64,000 nucleotides of DNA from Pinibacter aurantiacus (GCF_019130065.1 NZ_JAHSPG010000015.1:310001-374000); one strand, 5' to 3'. Positions 1-10,070 are shown, numbered from the stretch's first letter. The notes: generated from the sequence alone by a model not told the origin. Translations and numbers: made by a program.

Positions 1-1731
<1,731 letters not shown>

Positions 1732-1744
<13 letters not shown>

Positions 1745-2238
1745 GCTTTAATTTCCAGCGTAAACTCACCTTTGTAAGGTTTCTCCGCCATTAAATCCTC
1801 TCCTATTATCAATTTGTAAAGTCCTGTTCTCTTAATATCATAATTAAGCTCCTTTCCAAACGGCCCATCAGAGGATTTGTCCGGCATAAATATCTGGTTG
1901 AACCGGATATTGCCTTTGCCAGCCGGAGTTATGATCCTGGCGGATAAAACGCCCTTATTTCTAACCTGGAAATTACAGGAAACCGGCGCAGATTTCTTAA
2001 GGATTCTAACTGTCAAACTATCCCCATTTTGTGGTAGTTCCAGATTTAATACGGAATCAGTTTGGACCGCACCGCTTTCCGGAGATTTGGCAGGCGAAGA
2101 AGCCGTATCGTCCGTGTGTTTTTCTATCCGTTCCTGTGTCACACTATCTGCACGTCCCTCAGTAACAGGTGATTTTGAACCATTGTTGTTGCAGGAAACA
2201 ATTGCAAAACAGGCAATTAGAAACAATGTGCTTTTCAT
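1732..2238 (-). CDS. Putative lipoprotein of unknown function
   Basis: 168 residues. It begins MKSTLFLIACFAIVSCNNN, a signal peptide with a lipobox ending at Cys16, so it should be an SPII lipoprotein. A Ser/Thr/Asp-rich linker (about 20-70) precedes a C-terminal beta-rich domain (about 70-168) containing LTVRILKKSAPVSCNFQVR and a lysine-rich end. That domain looks like an extracytoplasmic Ig- or C2-like sandwich; I cannot name the family. It stands alone between the ABC-F gene and a CPBP protein, all on one strand. The last codons lie inside an inverted repeat arm, so the C-terminus may be evolutionarily labile. Confidence 0.7.
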
Positions 2239-2307
2239 GGGAAAACTTTGAGGGATTTGCTAAAAAACCATTCCCAAATATTCGTTAGGATGTTACGACC
2301 AGATGAC

Positions 2308-2333
2308 ATTCGTACATCGTACATCGTACATCG
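2308..2333. repeat. Short GTACATC tandem repeat
   Basis: About 3.5 copies of the heptamer GTACATC lie 12 bp beyond the end of the CPBP gene. I see no matching opposite arm. It resembles the single-arm members of the repeat class described in the findings. Confidence 0.55.
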
Positions 2334-2345
2334 ACTGAAGTGTTA

Positions 2346-3272
2346 TTAATGTCCAAAAAGATTCCCCAAATATCCTCCTACTTCCATCATCCACGCAATG
2401 CCAAGATGCACCATTAAACCACCGAGAATGGAGCGGGTTCTGTAGGTGATACAGCCCAATAAAAATCCGCCGAAGAAACTCGAAATACATTCCAGCAAAG
2501 GTTTACCAAAATGTATGCTGCAATAAAATGCGGCCATTGGCAAAATAGCATCTGGACCGACGTATCGCGCAAATGCTATCACTAAAAAGCCCCGAAAAAA
2601 AAGCTCAATACTTACAAAGTCCAGTCCGTAAGAAATCTCATACAGCAAATGATAAACCCAGTTGTTTGAAGTATGTTCATCGATGAAATAGATGTTTTTC
2701 ATTTTGGGATAGGCCTGCAAAAAATCGTGCTGCGTAGAAGCAAAGGTTATCAGTGGAATCATGCACAAGAGCATAACGGCATAGGGTTGCCATACAAATC
2801 CTTTTGTTGTGAAGCCCCAAAAGCTTTCATCGTTTTGCCATATTTTTCTTGCTAACCACAACAAACAAACTGTAATGCATAACCGAAGTGGCAGGTCAAC
2901 GATAACACCCACATACTGCGACCATGGAGACGCCAAAACCTCATTAAGCAAGGCTTTCCAGCCGCTTGCGCTTACCTTGACAGCAAATATTGCGGGAGCG
3001 ACAAAGACCAACACCCAAAACAATTTATCTTTTGTGAGCAGTTCTTTTTTGAAAAGAAAAATAATCAGATAAGGAATGATGAATGCTGTTAAATAGATAA
3101 AATAAAAACCAAAAAATTGCTTTACCCCTCTATAACCGTAAATAACTTCCGTTTCTATATGATAAGTGTAATTCAATGTGATAAGCAACGCTACAACTGG
3201 AATAACGCATAACAATATGCGCTTATCAATAATGGAAAAGGAATACTTTATGTAGGTGAAAATTGTTTTCAA
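2346..3272 (-). CDS. CPBP-family (CAAX/Rce1-like) intramembrane protein
   Basis: 308 residues with about eight hydrophobic segments and an Abi/CPBP-type C-terminal half. The family motifs appear in order: IELFFRG (about residue 226; normally EExxxR), FYCSIH (about 252), and HLGIAW near 292. The first Glu of the glutamate motif is Ile here, which matters because that Glu is the proposed catalytic base. The open frame begins with TTG at 3272, with an in-frame TAA four codons upstream. There is no ATG before about residue 165, so TTG is the best start. Family members cleave prenylated or other membrane substrates, or protect against bacteriocins; no substrate can be read here. It could be a non-proteolytic homologue. 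Confidence 0.75.
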   Translation of the reverse strand: MKTIFTYIKYSFSIIDKRILLCVIPVVALLITLNYTYHIETEVIYGYRGVKQFFGFYFIYLTAFIIPYLIIFLFKKELLTKDKLFWVLVFVAPAIFAVKVSASGWKALLNEVLASPWSQYVGVIVDLPLRLCITVCLLWLARKIWQNDESFWGFTTKGFVWQPYAVMLLCMIPLITFASTQHDFLQAYPKMKNIYFIDEHTSNNWVYHLLYEISYGLDFVSIELFFRGFLVIAFARYVGPDAILPMAAFYCSIHFGKPLLECISSFFGGFLLGCITYRTRSILGGLMVHLGIAWMMEVGGYLGNLFGH

Positions 3273-3317
3273 GCGATGATTTTAAGGAGCGCCCGCCTGA
3301 ATGGCTTTAGTCGGGCA

Positions 3318-3510
3318 GGCAGATTTTGATGATCGTGAAGATATGTTATGATTTGAGAAGTCGAAACTCAAAATGAAAATTAAAAAATCAAAACTCTGAA
3401 CCTAATAATTAAGCCAGGACGATAAACAAACTCCGTTGAAGACTGGAAGCAGTAAACAAACGAAAGATTAACCTATAAAAATCAGGGAAAATCATGACAA
3501 TCTGCGTCAT
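3318..3510. repeat. GCAGATT/ATCATGA dispersed element, inverted pair
   Basis: The spacer between the CPBP gene and plsX (3273-3524) has no gene. It holds GGCAGATTTTGATGATCG near 3320 and, inverted, AATCATGACAATCTGCG near 3490. The same motif recurs at 20050-20090 and, as a clear inverted pair, at 36166-36305. It looks like a dispersed intergenic repeat. Confidence 0.5.
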
Positions 3511-3524
3511 CGGCGTGACTTCTC

Positions 3525-4466
3525 TTAACTCTTAAAGCTTTCCTGCATTTTATCCAGGAATTTTGAGTCGATCATTTTTGCAGCAAGTTTGATCATGTTC
3601 ATGAAAGCCTTAGCGTGGGAAATGCCGTGGCCGATAATTACAGGTTTGGAAACCCCAAGAACGGGCGTTCCTCCGTAATTTTCGAAGTTGAATTGTTCAA
3701 GGTATTCGTGGCGAATGCCTTTTTGATGGGTGATCTCGTAAAAAGATTCAGCCATTTTGAGGATCACATTTCCTGTGAACCCTTCGCAAACCATTACGTC
3801 TGCTTTGTCAATGAAAATGTCCCGGCCCTCTATGTTTCCAACGAAGTTGATCTGGTTATTTTCCTTAAGCAAAGGATAAGTACCCTGCGCAAGAATATTA
3901 CCTTTTCCTTCTTCTTCACCTATGTTTACCAATCCCACTTTAGGATTTTCAATGCCTAAAATGTATTTGGAATAAAGCGAGCCAAGAATAGCAAATTGGT
4001 TCAGATGTTCCGGCTTGCAATCTGCATTGAGGCCTACATCTAACAATAAACCAGCGGTGCCATCTTGTTTTGGAATAATTGTAGAAATAGTGGGGCGTAA
4101 AATACCTTCAATAGCTTTAATGCTGTACATGGCTCCTACCAGCATTGCACCGGTGTTGCCTGCACTGATAAAGGCATCGATCTTTCCTTTTGCCAAAGCA
4201 TAAAAACCGACAGCTATAGAAGACTGTTGTTTTTCCTTTAGCGCTTTTGTGGGGTGCTCGTTCATCTCAATTACCTGAGGAGCGTGCACCACGGAAATAT
4301 TTGGAGCATTCACATTGAACTGTTCCAAAAGGGGTCGAACTTTCTCTTCGTCACCGAAAAGCACAAAATTAGCCGGAGAAACATGTTCATTCATGAATAG
4401 ATGAAGGCCCTTCACAGCTTCAAGCGGTGCAAAGTCTCCACCCATTATGTCTAATCCAATGTTCAT
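3525..4466 (-). CDS. plsX: Phosphate acyltransferase PlsX
   Basis: 313 residues, full family length. PlsX converts acyl-ACP plus phosphate to acyl-phosphate, the acyl donor for PlsY in glycerolipid synthesis, and is a peripheral membrane enzyme. Diagnostic stretches are the N-terminal MNIGLDIMGGDFAPLEAVKG, SAGNTGAMLVGA (about 101-112), LLDVGLNADCKPE (about 140-152), VGLVNIGEEEGKGN (about 177-190) and VCEGFTGNVILKM (about 227-239). It follows rpmF by 38 bp in the classic DUF177-rpmF-plsX order, all on the minus strand. fabH, often next in other bacteria, does not follow here. Confidence 0.97.
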   Translation of the reverse strand: MNIGLDIMGGDFAPLEAVKGLHLFMNEHVSPANFVLFGDEEKVRPLLEQFNVNAPNISVVHAPQVIEMNEHPTKALKEKQQSSIAVGFYALAKGKIDAFISAGNTGAMLVGAMYSIKAIEGILRPTISTIIPKQDGTAGLLLDVGLNADCKPEHLNQFAILGSLYSKYILGIENPKVGLVNIGEEEGKGNILAQGTYPLLKENNQINFVGNIEGRDIFIDKADVMVCEGFTGNVILKMAESFYEITHQKGIRHEYLEQFNFENYGGTPVLGVSKPVIIGHGISHAKAFMNMIKLAAKMIDSKFLDKMQESFKS

Positions 4467-4504
4467 CTCCGGCCAAGCTATTAAATAAATCTATTAACTA
4501 AGGA

Positions 4505-4699
4505 CTATTTCTTGATGGGTGCTTTTTCAGCTACCAATTTACCTTTGTAAAACAATTTACCTTCGCTCACGTGTGCACGATGACGTACGTGTGTTTCACC
4601 AGTTGTGCTGTCTACACTCAAAGTTGTTGTTTCAGCTTTGTAGTGTGTTCTTCTTTTAGCAGAACGTTGCTGTGAATGACGTCGTTTGGGATTTGGCAT
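4505..4699 (-). CDS. rpmF: 50S ribosomal protein L32
   Basis: 64 residues starting MPNPKRRHSQQRSAKRRTH, the conserved L32 N-terminus. It lacks the four zinc-binding cysteines present in some L32 proteins (C-minus type). It sits 26 bp after DUF177 and before plsX, which fixes the identity, and is presumably co-transcribed with both. Confidence 0.97.
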   Translation of the reverse strand: MPNPKRRHSQQRSAKRRTHYKAETTTLSVDSTTGETHVRHRAHVSEGKLFYKGKLVAEKAPIKK

Positions 4700-4725
4700 A
4701 ACTCAACAATTTATAATACAAATAA

Positions 4726-5271
4726 TCAATTATCTAAATCTTTAAATTTCTCTAACCCTTTCCAGATGGGGTTTTGGGTTTCGTTGTTCCCCGTGTCCAT
4801 CTTTTTCAACATATCAAGAACCTCTTTATTGCATTTGGGTCCGCCCATTTCATCTTCACTGCACATTTTCTGCATCGGGATACTAAGGTTAATAAACTCA
4901 TAGATCCAATCAGATACATGTAAATGGCTCTCGGTTCTGGAAATATAATAAACATCGGGATCTTCCTCTTGTTCGTTCATTTCCTCCGGGTTTTCCACCA
5001 GTTTCACGACTATGTTAAATTCGTCCCACAAATTAAATGGGAGCGGATTTCCACAACGGTCGCAAACTACTTCCAGTTTGCCGCCAATTTCAAACTTCAA
5101 CAACATAAAGCCTGTCTTCTTATCAAGACTTAACTTTACAGTGGCGTCTACATTTGAAAAATCCTGCGCCTGGTACGCTTCAAAGAATTTATCTTTAATT
5201 TCATAGTTATATTCATGAACACCTGGCTTTAAACCCACAAATGCGATATCAAATTCCCTACGATGACTCAT
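4726..5271 (-). CDS. DUF177 (YceD-like) protein, large-subunit rRNA/L32-associated
   Basis: 181 residues from ATG 5271 (MSHRREFDIAFVGL). A longer frame reaches 5349, but its 26 extra residues overlap the likely promoter and have no family character. YceD/DUF177 proteins are linked to 23S rRNA accumulation and are nearly always next to rpmF. Seen here: C70-x2-C73 (CDRCGNPLPF) and C137...C147 (CSEDEMGGPKC), which could form a four-Cys metal site, and an acidic loop (about 96-105). It is the first gene of the operon with rpmF and plsX. Confidence 0.9.
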   Translation of the reverse strand: MSHRREFDIAFVGLKPGVHEYNYEIKDKFFEAYQAQDFSNVDATVKLSLDKKTGFMLLKFEIGGKLEVVCDRCGNPLPFNLWDEFNIVVKLVENPEEMNEQEEDPDVYYISRTESHLHVSDWIYEFINLSIPMQKMCSEDEMGGPKCNKEVLDMLKKMDTGNNETQNPIWKGLEKFKDLDN

Positions 5272-5293
5272 GAATGCCCTTTTAAAGAGTTTG

Positions 5294-5301
5294 CAAAGGT
5301 A
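5294..5301 (-). promoter_or_regulatory. -7 box for the DUF177-rpmF-plsX operon
   Basis: Minus-strand TACCTTTG, 22 bp before the chosen DUF177 start, matches TAnnTTTG. Its position inside the longer reading frame supports the shorter start. The -33 element is not clear. Confidence 0.5.
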
Positions 5302-5436
5302 AGGGATATTTTTGGAAAAATATCTTTCTCTTAAAACAAATTTAATCAACTAGTTAATATTCTCACTGTCCAATTTTTTCCACAGCCCTCCGTCCCTAAA
5401 ATGGAACAATTTTTTAACGTGTTCAAAATAAATGAC

Positions 5437-5634
5437 ATGGCTAAGAAATCCATTATAAATCAGCCTGATCAGAATAAGCATTCGGGCAAACCAGATCCTA
5501 AAAAACCTAACAGCGACCCAAAGCACCAGGCAGAACTACACAAAAGAACGAATAAAAAAGGATACAACGAGCAGACAACAAGTAATACTCCGGGTGCGAG
5601 GAAAACGTCGAATGAGGATAAGCATGATGGTTAA
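5437..5634 (+). CDS. Small hydrophilic, probably disordered protein
   Basis: 65 residues from ATG 5437 (MAKKSIINQPDQNKHSGKPD); an alternative ATG at 5401 adds 12 residues. It is very rich in Lys, Asn, Pro, Gln and His with essentially no hydrophobic core (KPDPKKPNSDPKHQAELHKR), so it is probably intrinsically disordered and may bind nucleic acid. It is the first gene of a plus-strand run followed by Ku and LigD-Pol, but a hairpin lies between. I do not recognise a family. A spurious reading frame is possible, though composition and the conserved-looking basic pattern argue for a gene. Confidence 0.5.
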   Translation: MAKKSIINQPDQNKHSGKPDPKKPNSDPKHQAELHKRTNKKGYNEQTTSNTPGARKTSNEDKHDG

Positions 5635-5649
5635 GGCTCTACGCTTAAT

Positions 5650-5701
5650 GCCTAACGCTTAACGCAGTACTATGTGCTGCACCCTGCGTTAAGCGTTAGG
5701 C
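5650..5701. repeat. 18-bp perfect inverted repeat (GCGTTA family)
   Basis: GCCTAACGCTTAACGCAG at 5650-5667 is exactly complementary to 5684-5701, with a 16-base loop. Flanking bases continue the GCGTTAGGC/CGTTAAG motif. A single-arm relative is at 24473-24500 after the ureohydrolase gene. The hairpin separates the small basic gene from ku. It lacks a U-tract, so it is not a classical terminator. Confidence 0.75.
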
Positions 5702-5747
5702 GTTAGGCCTTCAGCGTTAAAATATCTCAAACTAAAAACTTCAAACA

Positions 5748-6521
5748 ATGAGAGCAATTTGGACCGGATCGCTGGGCTTCGGCCTGGTTAACATCCCTGT
5801 TAAATTGTACAGCGCTGTGGAAGACAGCACTTTAGATCTTGATATGCTGGACAAAAAGGATCATTCGCACATTAAATTTTTGCGGGTGAATGAGAAAACC
5901 GGCAAGGAAGTGAAATGGGAAAACATTGTGAAAGGTTATGACCTCGATGGTAAATATGTAATACTTACGGATGAAGATTTCCAAAAAGCCAGTCCCGAAA
6001 AGACCAAACATATTGAGATCCTGCAGTTTGTGGAACAAGCGGAGGTGGATTCAATGTATTACGAGTCACCTTATTACCTGGCGCCGGAAAAAACGGGTGC
6101 TAAAGCTTATGCCCTTTTGAGGGACGCCTTGGAGAAATCAGGCAAGGCTGGTGTGGGGACCTATGTTTTGAGAAACAAGGAAAACATCGGGTTGATCAAA
6201 GTATCGGGCGACGCGCTGGTGCTGAACAAGATGAGGTTTGGGGAAGAAATACGTTCCACAGAAGAATTGAAGCTTCCTGAAGCCAATCCTAAAGCGACAG
6301 AGTTAAAGATGGCGATGGCGCTGATCGACCAGCTTACGGAGAAGTTCGACATGTCGAAATACCACGATACTTATTCTGACGAGCTGATGAAGCTGATCAA
6401 AGCAAAAGCAAAAGGTAAAGTCATTACTCCTGGTCCGCTTAAAGTGGTGCATTCAAAATCAAAAGATCTGATGTCACAATTAAAGGCAAGTTTGGAAGGT
6501 GGAAAAAAGAAAGCGAGTTAG
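5748..6521 (+). CDS. ku: Non-homologous end-joining protein Ku
   Basis: 257 residues. The start MRAIWTGSLGFGLVNIPVKL is typical of bacterial Ku. Ku homodimers ring double-strand DNA ends and recruit LigD. Further family stretches are LRVNEKTGKEVKWENIVKGY (about 45-64), YYESPYYLAPEKTGAKAYAL (about 103-122) and MALIDQLTEKFDMSKYHDTY near 190. The C-terminus is short and Lys/Ser-rich, the region that contacts DNA or LigD in other Ku proteins. It lies 123 bp upstream of a LigD polymerase domain on the same strand. Confidence 0.96.
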   Translation: MRAIWTGSLGFGLVNIPVKLYSAVEDSTLDLDMLDKKDHSHIKFLRVNEKTGKEVKWENIVKGYDLDGKYVILTDEDFQKASPEKTKHIEILQFVEQAEVDSMYYESPYYLAPEKTGAKAYALLRDALEKSGKAGVGTYVLRNKENIGLIKVSGDALVLNKMRFGEEIRSTEELKLPEANPKATELKMAMALIDQLTEKFDMSKYHDTYSDELMKLIKAKAKGKVITPGPLKVVHSKSKDLMSQLKASLEGGKKKAS

Positions 6522-6553
6522 GTAATTGAAAGTTGAAAATTGAAAATGGTTGC

Positions 6554-6579
6554 CGTAGGGGCGAATCGCATTCGCCCTG
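6554..6579. repeat. Palindromic GGGGCGAATCGCATTCGCCC element
   Basis: A REP-like palindrome between ku and ligD-pol. A near-identical inverted copy at 10071-10095 overlaps the stop codon of the DUF4294 gene. Two copies in 64 kb indicate a dispersed element. The ku stop is followed directly by a single oligomer arm (TTGAAAGTTGAAAATTGAAA, from about 6530). Confidence 0.7.
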
Positions 6580-6644
6580 TTGCACCGAACGTACCATATT
6601 TAACAATTTCGTACGATCGACCTTGATCAAACAAAAATCATTTT

Positions 6645-7553
6645 ATGGAAAATACAGTCACCGTTGATAAACATACTTTGGAGTTTACAAACCTGGATAA
6701 GATCTATTGGCCGAAAGAAAAATATACGAAGGGCGATGTGATCCTTTACTATGAGAAAATCGCTTCTTACATTTTGCCTTATTTAAAGAACAGGCCATTA
6801 TCGCTTTTGCGTCACCCAAACGGTATTGAGCAGCCGGCGTTTTTCCATAAAGATGTTGGCGATAGCGCACCAAAGTGGATCCAGAAATTTGAAATATTTT
6901 CTGAATCCGCCAATAAGGATATCAATTACATTGTTTGCAATAACAAAGCGACATTATTGTACGTCGCGAACCTTGGAAGCATTGAAATCAATCCTTGGAA
7001 CTCTACCATTAAAAAACCAGAAAATCCAGATTACATCGTCATCGATATTGATCCGTCAGATGGAAACACTTTTGACCAGGTGGTGGAAACAGCATTGGCG
7101 GTAAAAGAAATTCTGGACAAAGCAGGAATTGATGGCTATTGCAAAACGTCGGGAGCATCCGGGTTGCATATATATATTCCCTTTGGAGCAAAATACAACT
7201 ATGATCAGGCGAGGGATTTCGCGCATGTGATCGCTTCGCTTACAGTTGAATTATTACCAGATTTCACAACGCTTGAACGTTCGTTGTCAAAACGTGGCAA
7301 GAACAATATTTATGTTGATTTTCTTCAAAACAGAAGAGGACAAACGCTTGCATGTGCTTATAGCATACGCCCCAAGCCAGGGGCTACTGTATCTACTCCG
7401 TTGGAATGGAAAGAGGTTAAGAAAGGATTGACTCCTGCGCAGTTTGATTTTAAAAATATTTTCAAAAGACTTGAAAAGAAAGGTGATTTGTTTGCTCCTG
7501 TGTTGGAAAAAGGAATTGATATGAAAAAGGCGCTGAAGAACCTGGGAGTGTGA
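6645..7553 (+). CDS. Stand-alone LigD polymerase (primase-like) domain
   Basis: 302 residues, the size of the isolated archaeo-eukaryotic-primase-type Pol domain of LigD. It fills gaps and adds ribonucleotides at Ku-bound ends. Catalytic metal ligands are visible: D134 and D136 in VIDIDPSD, and D225 in YVDFLQN. SGASGLHIYIP (about 169-179) and RGQTLACAYSIRPKPG (about 231-246) are signature stretches. No ligase or phosphoesterase domain is attached, so the ligase must be supplied by another gene. It follows ku with a repeat-bearing spacer. Identity is firm; the exact symbol is left blank because it is only part of LigD. Confidence 0.93.
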   Translation: MENTVTVDKHTLEFTNLDKIYWPKEKYTKGDVILYYEKIASYILPYLKNRPLSLLRHPNGIEQPAFFHKDVGDSAPKWIQKFEIFSESANKDINYIVCNNKATLLYVANLGSIEINPWNSTIKKPENPDYIVIDIDPSDGNTFDQVVETALAVKEILDKAGIDGYCKTSGASGLHIYIPFGAKYNYDQARDFAHVIASLTVELLPDFTTLERSLSKRGKNNIYVDFLQNRRGQTLACAYSIRPKPGATVSTPLEWKEVKKGLTPAQFDFKNIFKRLEKKGDLFAPVLEKGIDMKKALKNLGV

Positions 7554-7566
7554 ACGAAGGCACACT

Positions 7567-7715
7567 GATGACACGGATTGGACGGATTTACACGGATCTT
7601 TTTGGGGCACTCAGAAGACACTTTATCTAGCAGATTTTCACAGACTATTATATAATGGCAAATTCAAACAAGTGTCGAAAACTAATCCGTGTAAATCCGT
7701 CCAATCAGTGTCATC
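7567..7715. repeat. Inverted pair of an ATCCGTGTAAATCCGT element
   Basis: GATGACACGGATTGGACGG with GATTTACACGGAT at 7567-7597 is the inverted partner of 7685-7715 (ATCCGTGTAAATCCGTCC, then AATCAGTGTCATC). The pair sits between the convergent ligD-pol and FabK/NMO-like genes. The right arm supplies the TGA stop of the latter. I see no gene between the arms. Confidence 0.75.
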
Positions 7716-8646
7716 TGTGTGCTAATTGGCGCAAGCAGTCATTGTATTCTTTCCAGATATTTTCAACTACTTCCGCAGCTGGCAGGATATCTTTTACCAA
7801 AGCACTTACCTGTCCTATTTCCAATTCGCCTTCATCAAGATCGCCTTCGAACATGCCTCTTTTGGCGCGACCGCGGCCAAGGAGTGTTTTCATTTCTTCT
7901 TCTGACGCGCCGGAAAGTTCCGCTTGCTTCACCGCTTCAAAAAAATGGTTTCGCAGAAGACGCACAGGTGCCAATTTTTTCATGCTTAACAATGTATCTC
8001 CTTCTTCACTATTGATAACGGCGTTCTTAAAATTAATGTGTGACGAAGCTTCGTGTGTTGCGACGAAACGAGTTCCAAACTGCACGCCCTGTGCGCCAAG
8101 CACCATCGCTGCCAGCATCTGCCTGCCAGTTGCAAAACCACCTGCGGCAATCACAGGAATTTGTACAGCATCAACCACTGCAGGAATGAGCACCATTGAA
8201 GTAGTTTCCTCTCTCCCGTTGTGGCCGCCAGCTTCAAAGCCCTCCGCTACCACAGCGTCGCAACCTGCCTGCTGTGCCTTTAACGCAAACTTGCTGCTGC
8301 TTACAACATGCACTACTGTAATTCCTTTCTCTTTCAAAACGCTTGTCCAGGTTTTTGGATTGCCGGCAGAAGTGAAAACAATCTTTACGCCTTCGTCGAT
8401 AATTGTTTGTATGTGCTTGTCAATATCAGGATATAACAAAGGTACATTTACTGCAAAAGGCTTGTCTGTTGCGGCTTTGCATTGTTGAATGTGATAACGC
8501 AATACATCGGGATACATACTTCCGCTGCCTATTATTCCTAAACCTCCGGCATTACTAACGGCACTGGCTAAGCGCCATCCGCTGGCCCAGATCATGCCGG
8601 CTTGTACAATGGGGTATTTGGTGTGGAAGATACTTGTTATGTTCAT
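7711..8646 (-). CDS. FMN-dependent nitronate monooxygenase / FabK-like enoyl-ACP reductase
   Basis: 311 residues with the TIM-barrel FMN fold shared by nitronate monooxygenases and FabK. Seen: PIVQAGMIWASGWRLASAVS near the N-terminus, NVPLL (about 67-71), GFEAGGHNG (136-144) with the active-site-type H142, IPVIAAGGFATGRQMLAAM (about 163-181) and GAQGVQFGTRF (about 184-194) for phosphate binding. The two family roles, nitronate oxidation or fatty-acid enoyl reduction, cannot be separated by eye. No lipid gene adjoins it. It is flanked on both sides by inverted repeats. Confidence 0.85.
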   Translation of the reverse strand: MNITSIFHTKYPIVQAGMIWASGWRLASAVSNAGGLGIIGSGSMYPDVLRYHIQQCKAATDKPFAVNVPLLYPDIDKHIQTIIDEGVKIVFTSAGNPKTWTSVLKEKGITVVHVVSSSKFALKAQQAGCDAVVAEGFEAGGHNGREETTSMVLIPAVVDAVQIPVIAAGGFATGRQMLAAMVLGAQGVQFGTRFVATHEASSHINFKNAVINSEEGDTLLSMKKLAPVRLLRNHFFEAVKQAELSGASEEEMKTLLGRGRAKRGMFEGDLDEGELEIGQVSALVKDILPAAEVVENIWKEYNDCLRQLAHR

Positions 8647-8657
8647 ATGGCTGAAGT

Positions 8658-8766
8658 GAATGAATAACTGAATAACTGAATGACTGAATAACTGAGGGGT
8701 TGATAGTTATCGACCAAAATCGAAAATGAGCTACTCAGTTATTCAGTTATTCAGTTATTCAGTTAC
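8658..8766. repeat. Inverted AATAACTG oligomer arms
   Basis: The left arm (8658-8695) is four AATAACTG/AATGACTG units. The right arm (8733-8766) is the same octamer inverted (CAGTTATT). About 37 bp separate them, so a stem of 30 bp or more is possible. The pair starts 6 bp after the stop of the Smr gene and ends just before the start of the FabK-like gene. Confidence 0.8.
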
Positions 8767-8773
8767 TTCTTGA

Positions 8774-9805
8774 TTAGTATTGAAAATAAATTTCCGTGGC
8801 TCCGTAACCATACGACGCATGGTACTGGTTAACGAAAAATTTTACTTCTTTGCGGTGCTTTAGCAGATCGTGTATTTCATCACGCAGTTTGCCGCTGCCA
8901 ACACCATGTATTACGGTGAGGCTGGGCTGCCTGTGTTGCAAGGCAAGTTCATAATACTTTTCAAACTCACTTAACTGGAACGACAGTATTTCGAAGTTGC
9001 TCATGTGCTTCCAGTTGTCGGTGATCTTTTCCATGTGCAGATCGACCACAGTGCGTGCAGGCGGCAAGTTTTGGCGCACTTTGGAAGCGTCGTAAACTTT
9101 GAAGCCTTTTGCAGCCAGTTTACCTAATTCAAATGTGTCAGGTTCCACCGTTTTTTGTGGATAAACATCAAACAGCTGATAAGAAAATGTAGGTTCACCT
9201 TTCTCTTTCAGTTCTTCAATCTTTGTAAAAAGCTGTTTGGGCTTCAGTTTGAGATTGCTTTCAAAATGTGAAGCCTTATCTTTTTCCGGAGTGATCAAAG
9301 AGAATTCAAATTCAAAATTCGGGTTGTCGCTGAGGTCTGAAAATGGTACATCGTGCAAATAAAAATCCTCAAATGCATGCACCTGGTTTTTCAAACCAAA
9401 TTCAGACTTGCCGAAATAATTGACTTTATATTCGAAGTTGTAACCGGTTTCGGTTTGATTGATGAGGTGTATTTTGAAAAGTTCTACTACTTCATCTCCA
9501 AATTCGTCTGTTTCAAATTTTGGCAGGAAGCTTAACCAAACACCATTGGAAACTTTTTTGCCGATGGCTTTCGGTTTTTCCTTGGGCACCTGGTCTATAT
9601 ATTGTTTCGGCTTTTTTGCCGGTGGTGTTACCAGTTTTTTTTCTGTAAATCTTTTAAAGTATGGGTAATCAAGCTGGTCGTTATAAGCGGGAAATTTCAC
9701 GCCTTTTATTTCAACCATAACCATTGTGTCGTTAATAATATCAATCACCTCTCCTTCTTCGTTGGTAAGCTTTACCAATACTTTGTCGCCAACTTCAAAT
9801 TTCAT
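8774..9805 (-). CDS. DUF2027 + Smr domain protein
   Basis: 343 residues. The N-terminal SH3-like segment (MKFEVGDKVLVKLTNEEGEV, 1-55) is followed by a Pro/Lys linker (60-85), a DUF2027 beta domain (about 86-220), and a C-terminal Smr domain (about 250-343). The Smr motifs are VVDLHMEK (253-260), HGVGSGKLR (300-308) and GATEIYF (335-341). Smr domains occur in MutS2-type nucleases and ribosome-collision nucleases; this Bacteroidota architecture has no ATPase. A role in nucleic-acid cleavage is inferred from the Smr family only. Confidence 0.9.
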   Translation of the reverse strand: MKFEVGDKVLVKLTNEEGEVIDIINDTMVMVEIKGVKFPAYNDQLDYPYFKRFTEKKLVTPPAKKPKQYIDQVPKEKPKAIGKKVSNGVWLSFLPKFETDEFGDEVVELFKIHLINQTETGYNFEYKVNYFGKSEFGLKNQVHAFEDFYLHDVPFSDLSDNPNFEFEFSLITPEKDKASHFESNLKLKPKQLFTKIEELKEKGEPTFSYQLFDVYPQKTVEPDTFELGKLAAKGFKVYDASKVRQNLPPARTVVDLHMEKITDNWKHMSNFEILSFQLSEFEKYYELALQHRQPSLTVIHGVGSGKLRDEIHDLLKHRKEVKFFVNQYHASYGYGATEIYFQY

Positions 9806-9841
9806 GCGGAATTAATTCTAATCTAGATTAAAAAAGTAGTG

Positions 9842-9849
9842 CAAAGGTA
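9842..9849 (-). promoter_or_regulatory. -7 box for the Smr gene
   Basis: Minus-strand TACCTTTG ends 36 bp before the Smr start codon. It matches TAnnTTTG; no good -33 box is seen. Confidence 0.45.
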
Positions 9850-9893
9850 CAATTTTCACGCGAAGCTTTTTGTTTCACGCAGAGGAGCAGAGA

Positions 9894-9934
9894 CAATTCA
9901 CGCAAAGGCGCAAAGAAGCAAAGGACGCAAAGAG
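9894..9934. repeat. Dispersed CGCAAAGGCGCAAAG element
   Basis: Reads TTCACGCAAAGGCGCAAAG then AAGCAAAGGACGCAAAG. A closely matching 40-bp copy is at 1632-1671, and a partial one (CACGCAGAGGAGCAGAG) immediately precedes this copy. The 286-bp spacer 9806-10091 holds this, the Smr promoter and the REP palindrome, and no gene. Confidence 0.7.
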
Positions 9935-10070
9935 ATTGCTTTTTGCGCAAAAATGTTTTATGTTCAATAGTATTACTTCAGTTGAAGAGTGCGACGCAAG
10001 GATGTTTAATTGAAATACAAATGCTTAGTTCAAAATCGGTCTTAACTTTTTGTATTACAATCTTGGAGTG

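Noticed and set aside
7655-8488. 277-codon plus-strand frame
   Set aside because: It lies entirely opposite the FabK/nitronate monooxygenase gene, which has clear motifs; Ser/Ala/Cys/Pro-rich composition marks a shadow.
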